From: an uncultured Pelagibacteraceae bacterium
GTDB taxonomy: Bacteria > Pseudomonadota > Alphaproteobacteria > Pelagibacterales > Pelagibacteraceae
Length of the DNA: 64,000 nt
Reading direction: 5' to 3'
NCBI GenBank assembly: GCA_902572515.1
Contig: CACGGJ010000001.1
Coordinates: forward strand, 109,415 to 173,414
A program made the position numbers and the translations under genes. A model generated the notes under the pieces. It saw only the letters and a program-made list of their open reading frames with translations, was not told where the DNA came from and did no database searches. How positions within the stretch are numbered: the stretch's first letter is position 1; each line of letters begins with the position of its first letter. This document shows positions 1-10,149 of the stretch, piece by piece.

Positions 1-311
1 CTTTTGTTTAAAATTAAATTCATAGGAACAACCTCGTTTTTGATTTTCACTTTAGGTTTATGAAATGGTTGGAATAAGCTTTTAGACTTATTGCTGCTGT
101 TAAATTCTTTAAATTTAAAAGCTCTTTTTAAATTGTTAATTGTGAATTTAATGTCTGCAGCTTTACCAGAGATAGTTCCATTTACCCCTTCATTAGATAT
201 AATTATCGTACCTCTAATGTTTTTCTTTTTTAAAGTTTCTAATAAAACTTTTTGACTTTTCTTTAGATAAGAAATTTTGACAAATTTATAAAAACCAACT
301 ACTTCAAACAT
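1..311 (-). CDS. trhO: tRNA uridine(34) hydroxylase TrhO (rhodanese family), N-terminal part, cut by window edge
   Basis: The minus-strand frame opens at an ATG whose A is shared with the stop of the upstream methyltransferase (TAATG). It runs open to base 1, so only about 103 residues are visible. I read it directly because the ORF track omits it. It begins MFEVVGFYKFVKIS and continues with NIRGTIIISNEGVNGTISG, the typical N-terminal acylphosphatase-like domain of the YceA/TrhO family. That family makes 5-hydroxyuridine at position 34 of some tRNAs. The rhodanese domain with the catalytic Cys lies outside the window, so activity cannot be judged. The family call rests on the N-terminal pattern. 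Confidence 0.8.
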   Translation of the reverse strand, partial: MFEVVGFYKFVKISYLKKSQKVLLETLKKKNIRGTIIISNEGVNGTISGKAADIKFTINNLKRAFKFKEFNSSNKSKSLFQPFHKPKVKIKNEVVPMNLILNK

Positions 312-961
312 TATAATTTTCTACAAACAGTCATTCCATCACCAAGAGGAATTATTAACTTTTCAACCCTTGTATCCTTTGAGATATGACTATTAAACTC
401 TTTAATATTTTTAGTAAATTTATCATTATTGTTTTCATTCACAACTTCTCCATACCATAAAACATTATCAATGATTATTAGACCATTTTTGTTCAATAAT
501 TGTAAAGAACGTTCATAGTATTCGATATAATTCATTTTATCAGCATCAATAAAAACTAAATCAAACTTTTCATTTTTAATTTCATTTAAACTTTCTAAAG
601 CAGGTTTAATTAATGTTTTTATTTTATGATCTTGATTAGCTTTTTTAAAAAAATCTATTGCAACTTTATTTGTTTCTTCATTTTTATCTAAAGCAATTAT
701 TTTGCCGTCATCTGATAATGCCAAAGCCATAGATAACGTACTTAATCCTGTAAATGTACCTATCTCTAAAATTTTTTTGATATTTGAAATTTTTATAATT
801 AAATGCAGAAATTGACTTTGTGAAATTGAAATTTGCATTCTTTTGATATCACCAAGAGAAGTGTTGTAATCAATTATTTCTTTTTGGACTGGATGTAAAT
901 TAAATCCATGACTTAAAATATACTCTTGGAGATCTTTAGTTATATTTAGGTCTGAACCCAT
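311..961 (-). CDS. Class I SAM-dependent O-methyltransferase (COG4122, caffeoyl-CoA O-MT-like)
   Basis: This 216-residue protein has the SAM-binding motif ILEIGTFTGLS near residues 64-74. The acidic metal and substrate motif LVFIDADKMNY follows near 134-144, and GLIIIDNVLWYGEV near 160-173. Together they identify the metal-dependent O-methyltransferase family that includes catechol and caffeoyl-CoA methyltransferases. Length is normal for the family. The methyl acceptor cannot be read from sequence. It lies 5 nt downstream of gatB and overlaps trhO by 1 nt, so it is probably co-transcribed with gatCAB. No membrane segment is seen. Confidence 0.85.
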   Translation of the reverse strand: MGSDLNITKDLQEYILSHGFNLHPVQKEIIDYNTSLGDIKRMQISISQSQFLHLIIKISNIKKILEIGTFTGLSTLSMALALSDDGKIIALDKNEETNKVAIDFFKKANQDHKIKTLIKPALESLNEIKNEKFDLVFIDADKMNYIEYYERSLQLLNKNGLIIIDNVLWYGEVVNENNNDKFTKNIKEFNSHISKDTRVEKLIIPLGDGMTVCRKL

Positions 962-966
962 AAATT

Positions 967-2430
967 CTAAAGTTTTTTCTTTAAAATCTCATTAACTAAT
1001 TGAGGATTTGCTTTTCCACCAGAAACTTTCATTACTTGACCTACAAAGAAACCAAATAATTTAACTTTACCTGATTTATATTCGGTAGCTTTGTCTCTGT
1101 TATCATCAATAACCTTATCTATCAGTGCCTCAAGTGCTTTTGGATCACTCTCTTGTTTTAAACCTTTTTCTTCAACAATTTTCTGAGGATCTTTGTCGCC
1201 TTCCATCATTTGTTCAAAAACTGTTTTTGCAATTTTTCCAGAAATTGTTCCGTCTTTAATTAAATTAATTAATTTTGATAAGTTGCCTGCGCTTATTGGG
1301 CTTTCAGTTATTTCTAAATTTTTTTCATTTAACGCTGCAAATAATTCACCAATTATCCAATTTGTTGCAAGTTTTACATCAGACTTCTTAATTACATTTT
1401 CAAAGTAATTTGATGTTTCAATATCAGAAACTAAAATGTTTGCTTCATAGGGAGATAACTTGAATTTTTCTATAAATCTTTTTTTCTTTTCATCTGGTAA
1501 CTCTGGAATTTCTGATTTTAAGTTTTCAATAAAATCATCTGAAACTTCTAATGGCAATAAATCTGGATCTGGAAAATATCTATAATCATGAGCATCTTCT
1601 TTTGATCTCATTGATCTAGTTTCATTCTTTTTGGTATCAAAAAGTCTTGTTTCTTGATCAATCGTTTGACCATCCTCAATTAAATCAACTTGTCTATTAG
1701 CTTCGTATTCAATTGCCATCTGCATGAACTTTATTGAGTTAACATTTTTGATCTCACATCGGGTTCCAAACTCTTTTGAACCTTTTTTTCTAACAGATAC
1801 ATTTACATCGGCTCTTAAAGATCCTTCCTGCATGTTTCCATCACAGGTGCCTAAATATCTCATTATAGATCTTAATTTTTTAATATATGCATTTACTTCA
1901 TCTGGGGACCTTAGGTCAGGTTTACTTACAATTTCCATTAAAGCCACACCTGATCTATTTAAATCTACAAAAGTATTTTTAGGATCTAAATCATGAATGC
2001 TTTTACCTGCATCTTGCTCCAAGTGTAATCTTTCTATACCTACTTCTTTTTGACCATCTGGCATATCAAGTATTACTTTACCCTCACCTACAATTGGATC
2101 TTTGAATTGTGAGATTTGATATCCCTGAGGTAAGTCTGCATAAAAATAATTTTTTCTATCAAAGATAGATCTCTTATTGATTTTAGCTTTTAAACCAATT
2201 CCTGTTTTGATAGCTTGTTTTACGCAATACTCGTTTATTACCGGCAACATTCCTGGAAATGCTGCATCAACTAAACTTACTTGAGTATTTGGCTCAGCTC
2301 CAAATTTGGTTGCCGATGTTGAAAATAATTTTGACTCAGATGTAACTTGTGCATGAACTTCTAAACCAATCACAACTTCATATTGATTATCATGTCTATT
2401 AATTAGATATTCAGATTTGTTCTTACTCAC
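967..2430 (-). CDS. gatB: Asp/Glu-tRNA(Asn/Gln) amidotransferase subunit B
   Basis: A full-length GatB of 487 residues. The N-terminal catalytic cradle starts with [12 protein letters not shown] near residue 18 and contains [19 protein letters not shown] near 91-109, the GatB signature that binds and activates the misacylated tRNA. The last ~150 residues form the YqeY/tail region that contacts tRNA. With GatA and GatC it converts Glu-tRNA(Gln), and possibly Asp-tRNA(Asn), to the amide form in the cytoplasm. It overlaps the end of gatA by 4 nt (ATGA). Gene order gatC-gatA-gatB is standard. Confidence 0.97.
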   Translation of the reverse strand: MSKNKSEYLINRHDNQYEVVIGLEVHAQVTSESKLFSTSATKFGAEPNTQVSLVDAAFPGMLPVINEYCVKQAIKTGIGLKAKINKRSIFDRKNYFYADLPQGYQISQFKDPIVGEGKVILDMPDGQKEVGIERLHLEQDAGKSIHDLDPKNTFVDLNRSGVALMEIVSKPDLRSPDEVNAYIKKLRSIMRYLGTCDGNMQEGSLRADVNVSVRKKGSKEFGTRCEIKNVNSIKFMQMAIEYEANRQVDLIEDGQTIDQETRLFDTKKNETRSMRSKEDAHDYRYFPDPDLLPLEVSDDFIENLKSEIPELPDEKKKRFIEKFKLSPYEANILVSDIETSNYFENVIKKSDVKLATNWIIGELFAALNEKNLEITESPISAGNLSKLINLIKDGTISGKIAKTVFEQMMEGDKDPQKIVEEKGLKQESDPKALEALIDKVIDDNRDKATEYKSGKVKLFGFFVGQVMKVSGGKANPQLVNEILKKKL

Positions 2431-3884
2431 TTAATCCACCAATCATTAATATTGTTTTTAAAATTAATTTTTTCTTCCATAGCATATGCAATGTTTAAAA
2501 TATTTTGTTCATCAAAAGCTTTACCGATTATCTGTAATCCTAATGGATATCCTTTGGCATCATGGCCTGCGGGTATAGAAATTCCAGGTAAACCTGCTAA
2601 ATTTACAGGAACAGTAAAAATATCATTTAAATACATTGAAACCGGATCATTTGTTTTTTCACCAATTTTAAACGCAGAACTTGGAGTAGATGGGGTTAGA
2701 ATTACATCAACTTTTTTATAAGCATCATCAAAATCATTTTTAATAAGTTTTCTTACCTTTTGTGCTTTAAGATAATAAGCATCATAATATCCTGAAGATA
2801 AAACATAAGTTCCAATCATTATTCTTCTTTGAACTTCAGCACCAAATCCTTCAGATCTAGTTTTTTCATACATATCAATAAGATTTTCTCCTTCAGCTCT
2901 AAAACCGTATTTAACACCGTCGTATCTAGCCAAATTAGATGAGGCCTCTGCTGGTGCTACTATGTAATAAGTTGGTAGTGCATAATTAGTATGAGGTAGA
3001 GATATATCTATAATCTCAGCACCACAATCTTTTGCGTATTCAATACCTTTTTTCCATAGCTCTTCTATTTCTTTAGGCATGCCATCTACTCTATATTCTT
3101 TGGGTATTCCTATTTTTTTACCTTTGATATCTTTTGTTAATTCTTTGCTGTAATCTTTTCTTTTAAAATCTATTGAAGTAGAATCTTTTTCATCATAAGT
3201 GCTAATAACTTCCTGTAACAATGCACAATCTTTAACATTTTGTGCCATTGGACCAGCTTGATCTAGGGATGATGCAAATGCTACAATTCCATATCTAGAG
3301 CAACTACCATAAGTAGGTTTTAATCCGACCGTTCCAGTAAATGAAGCAGGCTGTCTTATAGATCCACCTGTATCTGTTCCAATAGTTATTGGTGTTAATT
3401 GTGCTGCTACAGCAGAAGACGATCCACCTGAAGAACCTCCCGGAACTAAATTCTTATCAATTGGGTTTTGTACATTACCAAAAAAACTAGTTTCATTAGA
3501 TGAACCCATCGCAAATTCATCACAATTTAATTTACCCATTAGGATAGCTCCTTCATTCCAAATATTTTGTGTGACAGTTGACTCGTAAGTTGGAACGAAG
3601 TTATTTAAAATCTTACTACCAGCTGTAGTTCTTAAATCTTTTGTGCAAAATAAATCTTTTACAGCCATTGGAATACCAGGCAGTTTTAAATCCAGATTAG
3701 GTTTTTCATCAAACTTCTTTGCTTTATTAAAAGCATTTGCATAATCTTCAGTTATATATGCATTTAATTCTTTTGATTTTTCTGATCTTTCCACAAATGC
3801 TTTAGTAACTTCACTTGAGGAAAGTTTTTTACTTTTTATATTTTCTACTAACTCAGATAATGATTGTTTAGTTATATCTGACAT
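2427..3884 (-). CDS. gatA: Asp/Glu-tRNA(Asn/Gln) amidotransferase subunit A (glutaminase/amidase)
   Basis: 485 residues of the amidase signature family. The catalytic triad is visible: Lys76 in [10 protein letters not shown], the cis-Ser in [12 protein letters not shown] near 151, and the nucleophile Ser175 in [12 protein letters not shown]. It releases ammonia from glutamine and channels it to GatB. The start ATG overlaps the gatC stop by one base (TAATG), which suggests coupled translation and subunit balance. Length and motifs are intact. Confidence 0.97.
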   Translation of the reverse strand: MSDITKQSLSELVENIKSKKLSSSEVTKAFVERSEKSKELNAYITEDYANAFNKAKKFDEKPNLDLKLPGIPMAVKDLFCTKDLRTTAGSKILNNFVPTYESTVTQNIWNEGAILMGKLNCDEFAMGSSNETSFFGNVQNPIDKNLVPGGSSGGSSSAVAAQLTPITIGTDTGGSIRQPASFTGTVGLKPTYGSCSRYGIVAFASSLDQAGPMAQNVKDCALLQEVISTYDEKDSTSIDFKRKDYSKELTKDIKGKKIGIPKEYRVDGMPKEIEELWKKGIEYAKDCGAEIIDISLPHTNYALPTYYIVAPAEASSNLARYDGVKYGFRAEGENLIDMYEKTRSEGFGAEVQRRIMIGTYVLSSGYYDAYYLKAQKVRKLIKNDFDDAYKKVDVILTPSTPSSAFKIGEKTNDPVSMYLNDIFTVPVNLAGLPGISIPAGHDAKGYPLGLQIIGKAFDEQNILNIAYAMEEKINFKNNINDWWIK

Positions 3885-4171
3885 TATTCAATTACCTTTG
3901 GTACTACAAAATAATCTTCATTTTCCTTAGGAGAATTTTTTATTACTTGATCTCTTAAGTTTTTACTTTTTACTTTATCTGATCTTAGTTTTAGAGTTGT
4001 TTCAGCAACAGAAGTTAATGGTTCAACATTGTCAGTTTTTAATTCGTTAAGTTTTTCAATAAAATCGAAAATTGAATTTAAATCTCCTGCAAGTTTCTCT
4101 GCTTTTTTCTCATCTACAGAAATTCTTGATAGTTTAGATATGTGTTTTATTGTTTTAAGATCGATGCTCAT
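3884..4171 (-). CDS. gatC: Asp/Glu-tRNA(Asn/Gln) amidotransferase subunit C
   Basis: The small linker subunit that stabilises GatA on GatB. The ORF track opens at 4201, but the family begins with the segment [18 protein letters not shown] therefore take the internal ATG at 4171, which gives 95 residues, the normal GatC size. The pattern KHISKLSRI followed by [21 protein letters not shown] matches the GatC family. It is the first gene of the gat operon, divergent from ruvX with about 50 nt between them, which must hold both promoters. Confidence 0.93.
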   Translation of the reverse strand: MSIDLKTIKHISKLSRISVDEKKAEKLAGDLNSIFDFIEKLNELKTDNVEPLTSVAETTLKLRSDKVKSKNLRDQVIKNSPKENEDYFVVPKVIE

Positions 4172-4221
4172 ATGGTATTTAAATATGTCGCAAACTATCA
4201 CTTAAGTTTAAAATATACAAT

Positions 4222-4677
4222 ATGATCACTATTGAAGAATTCAAAAAAAAACAGTCTGAAACCTCTAGATTGATTGGTTTAGATCTTGGTTCAAAAAGAA
4301 TCGGTGTATCAATTTGTGATGAAAAACAGTCAATAGCCACACCTTTTAAAACAATCAATAAAACCAATAATGATGATCTAATCAACGAATTGAAAAAAAT
4401 AATAGAGGAAAACAATATTAAAGGAATTATAATTGGATATCCAATTAACATGGATGGTTCATTAGGTCCCTCTGCTCAATCAGTAAGTGATGTGTCTAAA
4501 AATATAGACAAAAATGTAGATGTAGATGTTTGCTTATGGGATGAAAGACTTTCAACTGTTGGGGCATTTAATCTATCTAGTCAGCTTGATGTTAATGTTT
4601 CTAAGCGTGAAAAAAACATAGATCAAAATGCAGCTGCATTTATTCTTCAAGGAGCTATAGATTATTTAAATAATTAA
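4222..4677 (+). CDS. ruvX: RuvX/YqgF family putative pre-16S rRNA nuclease
   Basis: This 151-residue RNase H-fold protein has the N-terminal motif LIGLDLGSKRIGVSICD, which carries the first catalytic Asp. A second motif, LWDERLSTVGA, is near residue 105, and a third acidic patch DQNAAAFILQ is near the C-terminus. The family is linked to 16S rRNA 5'-end maturation and was earlier described as a Holliday junction resolvase-like protein. Being divergent from gatC and upstream of pyrB is a familiar alphaproteobacterial arrangement. Confidence 0.92.
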   Translation: MITIEEFKKKQSETSRLIGLDLGSKRIGVSICDEKQSIATPFKTINKTNNDDLINELKKIIEENNIKGIIIGYPINMDGSLGPSAQSVSDVSKNIDKNVDVDVCLWDERLSTVGAFNLSSQLDVNVSKREKNIDQNAAAFILQGAIDYLNN

Positions 4678-4719
4678 TCCTTGCCATTTAGGGGCTTTAT
4701 AGCTATAGAGTTAATTTTA

Positions 4720-5661
4720 ATGGCAATTAAAACCAATAAAGCTATTAAAATCTCACAAAAACATCTGTTAGGTATCCAAGATTTATCAGTTAATGATATT
4801 AATTATATCCTGGATGAGTCAGAAGCTTTTATAAAATTAAATCAAAGTAAAAATAAAAAAATTGATGTGTTAAGAGGCAAAACACAAATAAACCTATTCT
4901 TTGAGCCATCAACTAGAACACAAAGCTCATTTGAACTTGCTGGAAAAAGACTTGGTGCAGATGTTATGTCAATGAATATGGGTAACTCAGCCATTAAAAA
5001 AGGTGAAACTTTAATTGATACGGCCATGACCTTAAATGCAATGCATCCTGATATAATTGTAATCAGACATCAAGACTCGGGTGCTTGTAATCTATTATCT
5101 CAAAAAGTTAATTGTGTTGTATTAAATGCTGGTGATGGTAGACGTGAGCACCCTACTCAAGCATTATTAGATGCATTAACAATTAGAAATCGAAAAAAAA
5201 AAATTCAAGGATTAAAAATAGCTATATGTGGAGACATACTTCATTCGAGAGTGGCTAGATCAAATATTTATCTTCTGACAATGTTAGGAGCAGAAGTTAA
5301 TATAGTTGCACCATCGAATCTTATGCCAAAAGAAATTGAAAAGTTTGGTGTAAACACTTTTACTGATATGAAAAAGGGTCTTAAAGATTGTGATATTGTA
5401 ATGATGCTTAGATTGCAAAATGAAAGGATGACCAGTTCTTATCTTTCATCAAATAGAGAATATTATGAATATTATGGGTTAACGCCAGATAAACTTGATC
5501 ATGCAAAATCAGATGCTCTGATTATGCATCCTGGTCCAATGAATAGAGGAATTGAAATTGATACAAGATTAGCTGACGACATAAACAAGAGTGTAATTAA
5601 AGAACAAGTTGAACTAGGTGTTGCTGTAAGGATGGCATGTTTAAAAATATTTTGTGAATAA
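4720..5661 (+). CDS. pyrB: Aspartate carbamoyltransferase catalytic subunit
   Basis: This enzyme joins carbamoyl phosphate and aspartate in the first committed step of pyrimidine synthesis. The carbamoyl-phosphate motif [12 protein letters not shown] lies near residues 61-72. [10 protein letters not shown] and [11 protein letters not shown], both active-site segments, follow. The ORF track starts at a TTG at 4681, but the segment from there to the ATG at 4720 does not look like family sequence, so I choose 4720 (313 residues, normal). The next gene starts directly after its stop codon, and its product is the usual non-enzymatic partner of PyrB in several proteobacteria. Confidence 0.95.
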   Translation: MAIKTNKAIKISQKHLLGIQDLSVNDINYILDESEAFIKLNQSKNKKIDVLRGKTQINLFFEPSTRTQSSFELAGKRLGADVMSMNMGNSAIKKGETLIDTAMTLNAMHPDIIVIRHQDSGACNLLSQKVNCVVLNAGDGRREHPTQALLDALTIRNRKKKIQGLKIAICGDILHSRVARSNIYLLTMLGAEVNIVAPSNLMPKEIEKFGVNTFTDMKKGLKDCDIVMMLRLQNERMTSSYLSSNREYYEYYGLTPDKLDHAKSDALIMHPGPMNRGIEIDTRLADDINKSVIKEQVELGVAVRMACLKIFCE

Positions 5662-6948
5662 ATGAAAAAACAATACTTTATAAATGCAAACATTATAGAT
5701 CCTCATAATTCCATAAACGAAAATGGTGGATTAATAATTGGAGAAGACGGGAAGATAGAAGCAATAGGAAAAAAGGTAAATACAAACAATTTACCAACTA
5801 GAGAAAAACCTACTGACTTAAAGGGTAAATATATATTTCCTGGTATAGTGGATATGAGAGTTTTTGTAGGCGAACCAGGATATGAATATAAAGAAAATTT
5901 TAGGACTTTAAGTAATGCAGCTTTATCTGGAGGAGTAACTTCTGTCGTAACCATGCCTAATACAGATCCAATTATAGATAATGTGTCAATTGTAGATTTT
6001 TTAAAAAGAAGAGGACGTGATAAATCTAAAATAAATATTTTTCCTTGTGCTTCATTAACTCAAAACACTGATGGCACCAATATGACTGAATTTGGGTTAC
6101 TAGCTAAAAAAGGAATTATTGCTTTTACTGACGGAGTAAAAACAATTCAAAATACTAGACTTATGTCTAGAATTATGAATTCAGCTAAAGATTTAGGATG
6201 TCTTATAATGCAACATGCTGAAGATTACGATTTAGCTAAAAATGGGATGATTAATTCTGGTATTATTGCAACAAAACTTGGCTTATCAAGCATACCAGAT
6301 ATTGCTGAAAGAATTATAATAGAAAGAGATCTTACTCTCTTAGAAAAAACTAAATGTCGATATCATATATCTCAACTTTCAGCGGGAAAATCTGTAGATA
6401 TTATTAAACAACGCAAACAAAATGTTAAATTTACTTGTGGTGTATCAATAAATAATCTCTCATTAAATGAAAATGATATTGGAGATTTTAGAACATTTTT
6501 AAAATTATCACCTCCACTAAGAAGAGAAGAAGATCGAGAAGCTTTGGTTCAAGGATTAAAAGATAAAACCATTGATGTAATTGTTTCTGACCATAAACCT
6601 GAAGATGAAGAATCTAAAAGATTAACTTTTGCACAAGCTGCAACTGGTGCATCTGGTATTGAAACATTGTTATCCTTAAGTTTAGAATTATTTCATAATG
6701 GATCTGTAAAACTTGAAACTATAATTCAAGCTTTAACCTCTAACCCAGCAAAAATATTAAATATAAATAAAGGAAACCTGTCTATTGGTAATGATGCGGA
6801 TTTTTGTATAGTAGATATCAATAAACCATGGATTGTAAAAAAAGAAAATTTAATCTCTAAATCTAAAAATACTTCAATTGAAGATAAGAAACTTCAAGGA
6901 AAAGTAACCAATACATTTGTAAAAGGTATAGAATTATTTAAAATATAA
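5662..6948 (+). CDS. pyrX: Dihydroorotase-like protein lacking the HxH metal site (PyrC'/PyrX type)
   Basis: 428 residues of the amidohydrolase (type I dihydroorotase) family. Active enzymes carry PG-x-x-D-x-H-x-H near residue 60. Here the segment reads PGIVDMRVFVGEPG, with Arg66 and Phe68 replacing both metal-binding His residues. Other landmarks remain: MQHAED, RYHISQLSAG and VSDHKPED. Loss of HxH is the hallmark of the non-catalytic homologue encoded next to pyrB in Pseudomonas and many alphaproteobacteria, where it scaffolds aspartate carbamoyltransferase. I infer the same structural role here, and that an active pyrC lies elsewhere. A pipeline would probably label it simply pyrC. Confidence 0.88.
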   Translation: MKKQYFINANIIDPHNSINENGGLIIGEDGKIEAIGKKVNTNNLPTREKPTDLKGKYIFPGIVDMRVFVGEPGYEYKENFRTLSNAALSGGVTSVVTMPNTDPIIDNVSIVDFLKRRGRDKSKINIFPCASLTQNTDGTNMTEFGLLAKKGIIAFTDGVKTIQNTRLMSRIMNSAKDLGCLIMQHAEDYDLAKNGMINSGIIATKLGLSSIPDIAERIIIERDLTLLEKTKCRYHISQLSAGKSVDIIKQRKQNVKFTCGVSINNLSLNENDIGDFRTFLKLSPPLRREEDREALVQGLKDKTIDVIVSDHKPEDEESKRLTFAQAATGASGIETLLSLSLELFHNGSVKLETIIQALTSNPAKILNINKGNLSIGNDADFCIVDINKPWIVKKENLISKSKNTSIEDKKLQGKVTNTFVKGIELFKI

Positions 6949-6950
6949 AA

Positions 6951-7529
6951 ATGGAACTTTTTATAATAGGTATAATCTCATACCTAATGGGATCAATTCC
7001 TTTTGGATTAATTTTAACTAAAGTATTTTTAAAAAAAGATATTAGAGAAATCGGTTCTGGTAATATTGGCGCAACAAATGCTTTAAGAACTGGTAACAAG
7101 TTAATTGGTTATTCAACACTAATACTTGATGTGTTAAAGGCAGTAATACCTGTTTTATACGTTAAAATTAATTTTCCTGATGCAGTATATATATCAGCTT
7201 TATGCGCTTTTGTAGGTCATGTGTTCCCTGTATGGTTAAAATTTAAAGGTGGCAAAGGTGTAGCAACATATGTTGGGATACTTTTTTCCTTAAATATTAT
7301 TTTTGGTTTAGTGTTTGGTGTTAGTTGGTTAATAATTTTTTTTATTTCTAAATATTCATCCTTAGCTTCCTTGACAGGATCACTTTCTACACCTGTATAT
7401 ATTTTAATTTTTGAGGGTTCAGAAAATGTATTTTTTTACGTAATAATGATTATTTTAATATTTTTTACCCACAGAGAAAATATTAAACGCTTGAAAAATA
7501 AAGAAGAAACTAAGACAAAAATTTATTAA
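6951..7529 (+). CDS. plsY: Acyl-phosphate:glycerol-3-phosphate acyltransferase PlsY
   Basis: A 192-residue polytopic inner-membrane protein with about five hydrophobic segments, starting at residues 1-20. Two family motifs are visible: GSGNIGATNALRTGN near 36-50 and the glycine-rich KFKGGKGVATYVG near 95-107. They bind acyl phosphate and glycerol-3-phosphate. It makes lysophosphatidic acid, the first step of phospholipid synthesis. It sits 2 nt after the dihydroorotase-like gene. In many alphaproteobacteria dprA follows plsY, but here topA comes next. Confidence 0.95.
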   Translation: MELFIIGIISYLMGSIPFGLILTKVFLKKDIREIGSGNIGATNALRTGNKLIGYSTLILDVLKAVIPVLYVKINFPDAVYISALCAFVGHVFPVWLKFKGGKGVATYVGILFSLNIIFGLVFGVSWLIIFFISKYSSLASLTGSLSTPVYILIFEGSENVFFYVIMIILIFFTHRENIKRLKNKEETKTKIY

Positions 7530-7538
7530 TTTGACTAT

Positions 7539-7559
7539 CAAACTCTTTTGAGTAGTTTG
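7539..7559 (+). terminator. Weak hairpin between plsY and topA
   Basis: CAAACT and AGTTTG form 6-bp arms around a short loop, with an alternative inner stem ACTC/GAGT, followed by TTATTTTAT. It could be a weak terminator or attenuator in the 37-nt plsY-topA gap. The T tract is broken, so this is uncertain. Confidence 0.3.
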
Positions 7560-7566
7560 TTATTTT

Positions 7567-10149
7567 ATGAATCTAGTCATAGTTGAAAGCCCTGCTAAAG
7601 CGAAAACAATTAATAAATATTTAGGTGATAACTATACCGTTTTAGCTAGCTATGGTCATATTAGAGATCTTCCTTCAAAAAATGGATCTGTTGATCCTGA
7701 TCAAAATTTTAAAATGGAATGGGAAGTTGATAGCTTTTCAAAAAAATATCTTAAAGAAATTACAGATGCTGCAAAAGATTCTTCGAAAATAATTCTTGCC
7801 ACTGACCCAGATCGTGAGGGAGAGGCTATAGCTTGGCATGTAAAAGAATATTTAGATGAAAAAAAACTTTTAAAGGATAAAGAAATTGAACGTGTTGTAT
7901 TTAACGAAATAACAAAAAAAGCTGTCACACATGGTATTGAAAATCCAAGACAGATAGAGCCCTTATTAGTAGATGCATATATGGCTAGAAGAGCACTAGA
8001 TTATTTGGTGGGATTTAATATATCACCAATACTTTGGACTAAACTACCTGGTTCAAAATCTGCCGGTAGAGTTCAATCTGTAGCGCTAAAATTGATCACT
8101 GAAAGAGAGCATGAAATTGAATTATTCAAGCCAGAAGAATTTTGGACTTTAAGTATTAATTTTCAGGATAAAAATAAAAGCAATATTACAGCAAGTATTT
8201 CTCAACTTGATGGAGAAAAAATTGAAAAATTTTCATTTAAAAAAAAAGAAGAAATTGAAAAGGCAATTGATAATATTAAGAACAAAAAATTTAACATAAC
8301 TGATATTTCCTCAAAAGTTGTTAGCAGAAATCCCTCGGGACCCTTTACTACTTCAACACTTCAGCAAGTTGCTTCTAGTAGATTGGGTTTTGGTGCATCA
8401 AGAACAATGCAAATGGCACAAAAACTTTATCAAGGAATAGAAATTGAGGGAGATACAGTCGGGCTAATTACTTATATGAGAACGGATGGAACTAATTTGT
8501 CAGCTGATGCTGTCACTGATTTTAGAAATTTTATTAAAAAAGAATATGGTAAAGAATACTTGCCAGAAAATCCAAATAATTACTCAGGAAAAAAAGCAAA
8601 AAACGCTCAGGAAGCTCATGAAGCAATAAGACCAACTGATATTAATAGAAATCCAGACTCTATTAAAAAGTATTTAAGTTCTGACCAGCAAAAATTATAT
8701 TCTTTAATTTGGTCTAGAGCTCTATCGTCTCAAATGGAAACAGCAAAATTTGATAGAAATACAATAACGATTGAATCTGAAGACGGTAAAACTATATGTA
8801 AATCAAGCGGATCGGTTTTGAAATTTGATGGATTTTTAAAAGTTTATTCAAATCAAGGCAAAGATGATGATGAGCAAATTTTACCTGAGATGTCAAAAGG
8901 ACCAATTAATATAGAAGCTCTTATTGATGAACAACATTTTACCCAACCTCCCCCACGTTACTCTGAGGCGAGTTTGGTTAAAAAATTAGAAGAGTTAGGA
9001 ATTGGAAGACCTTCAACTTATGCAAGTATAATTTCAACAATAGCGAATAGAGGTTATGCAGAAATAGTTAATAAAAGATTTTTCCCCACTGACAGAGGTA
9101 AATTAATTTCTGCGTTTTTAGAAAAACTATTTTCAAAGTATGTAGATTATAACTTTACAGCTGGATTAGAGGATCAACTAGATGAAATAACTTCTGGAAA
9201 AGAAAGTTGGTTAAAAGTTCTAGAAATGTTTTGGAAAGATTTTAATAGTAATGTTTCAGAGGTAAAAGAAAAAAGAACTAGAGAGGTTTTAGATCTCTTA
9301 AATGAAAGTTTGGGAGCATTGATATTTGACACTGATAAAGAAGGAAAGATAGTTAGAAAATGTCAGTTATGTGATACAGGTTCCCTTAGTTTAAAAAACA
9401 GTTTTAGAGGAGGTGCGTTTATTGGATGTTCAAACTATCCAGAATGTAAATTTACAAGACCACTATCAAAAGCTAAAGCGGCTGCTCAATCACAACTTGC
9501 TGAACCAAAATTTCTTGGAAAACATGAAAATGGAAATGATATTTTTTTAAAAAATGGAAGATTTGGTCCATATCTTCAGTATGAGAAAGTTCTTGAAGAG
9601 AATATTAAAGAAGAAAAACCAAAAAAAAGAAAAAAAACTAAGAAAAAGAAACCTGAGGTAAACGAACTATTAAAAAATGTATCAATTCCAAAAGGAATTG
9701 AATTAGAAAGTATAGATTTAGAAAAAGCTAAATTTTTATGCTCACTTCCTAAATCACTGGGTATTAATCCAGAGAATCAAAAAGAAATCACTTTATATAC
9801 AGGGAGATTTGGTCCTTATTTGAAATGCGAGAATAAATCGGCAAGAATAGAAAACGTCGATGAAATTTTTTCTATAGGATTAAACAGAGCTATTACACTT
9901 ATAGCTGAAGCAAAACCAGGAAGAATGTCATCATCAATTATTAAAGACTTGGGTGAACACCCTGAAGATAAGAAGCCAGTGAGAATAATGAAAGGACAAT
10001 ACGGACCTTATATAAAATACAAATCTTTAAATGCAACAATACCTGAGGAAAAAGACCCAACTGAAATCACGATGGAAGAGGCTCTAATTCTTATTGAGAA
10101 AAGAAGAGAATACGATAAGAATAAAAAGCAAAAAAAAAGAAAAAGCTAA
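7567..10149 (+). CDS. topA: DNA topoisomerase I (type IA)
   Basis: 860 residues. The Toprim domain opens with LVIVESPAKAKTINKYLG and contains ATDPDREGEAIAWH, which bind Mg and the DNA end. The catalytic Tyr303 is in GLITYMRTDGTNLS. Toward the C-terminus there is one four-Cys zinc ribbon (CQLC ... GCSNYPEC, about residues 599-623). Three glycine-rich repeats (GRFGPYLQY, GRFGPYLKC, GQYGPYIKY) typical of bacterial TopA C-terminal domains follow, and a Lys-rich tail ends the protein. It relaxes negative supercoils. The next ORF starts directly at its stop codon. Confidence 0.97.
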   Translation: MNLVIVESPAKAKTINKYLGDNYTVLASYGHIRDLPSKNGSVDPDQNFKMEWEVDSFSKKYLKEITDAAKDSSKIILATDPDREGEAIAWHVKEYLDEKKLLKDKEIERVVFNEITKKAVTHGIENPRQIEPLLVDAYMARRALDYLVGFNISPILWTKLPGSKSAGRVQSVALKLITEREHEIELFKPEEFWTLSINFQDKNKSNITASISQLDGEKIEKFSFKKKEEIEKAIDNIKNKKFNITDISSKVVSRNPSGPFTTSTLQQVASSRLGFGASRTMQMAQKLYQGIEIEGDTVGLITYMRTDGTNLSADAVTDFRNFIKKEYGKEYLPENPNNYSGKKAKNAQEAHEAIRPTDINRNPDSIKKYLSSDQQKLYSLIWSRALSSQMETAKFDRNTITIESEDGKTICKSSGSVLKFDGFLKVYSNQGKDDDEQILPEMSKGPINIEALIDEQHFTQPPPRYSEASLVKKLEELGIGRPSTYASIISTIANRGYAEIVNKRFFPTDRGKLISAFLEKLFSKYVDYNFTAGLEDQLDEITSGKESWLKVLEMFWKDFNSNVSEVKEKRTREVLDLLNESLGALIFDTDKEGKIVRKCQLCDTGSLSLKNSFRGGAFIGCSNYPECKFTRPLSKAKAAAQSQLAEPKFLGKHENGNDIFLKNGRFGPYLQYEKVLEENIKEEKPKKRKKTKKKKPEVNELLKNVSIPKGIELESIDLEKAKFLCSLPKSLGINPENQKEITLYTGRFGPYLKCENKSARIENVDEIFSIGLNRAITLIAEAKPGRMSSSIIKDLGEHPEDKKPVRIMKGQYGPYIKYKSLNATIPEEKDPTEITMEEALILIEKRREYDKNKKQKKRKS

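Noticed and set aside
4179-4451. Minus-strand ORF of 90 aa over ruvX
   Set aside because: Shadow of ruvX with no family-like sequence. Other ORFs of this class (for example 1193..1408, 1724..1996, 37567..37929, 44256..44705) are likewise antisense or out-of-frame shadows of clear genes.
4681-4719. N-terminal extension of PyrB from a TTG
   Set aside because: The 13 extra residues do not look like PyrB, and the ATG at 4720 gives the normal length.
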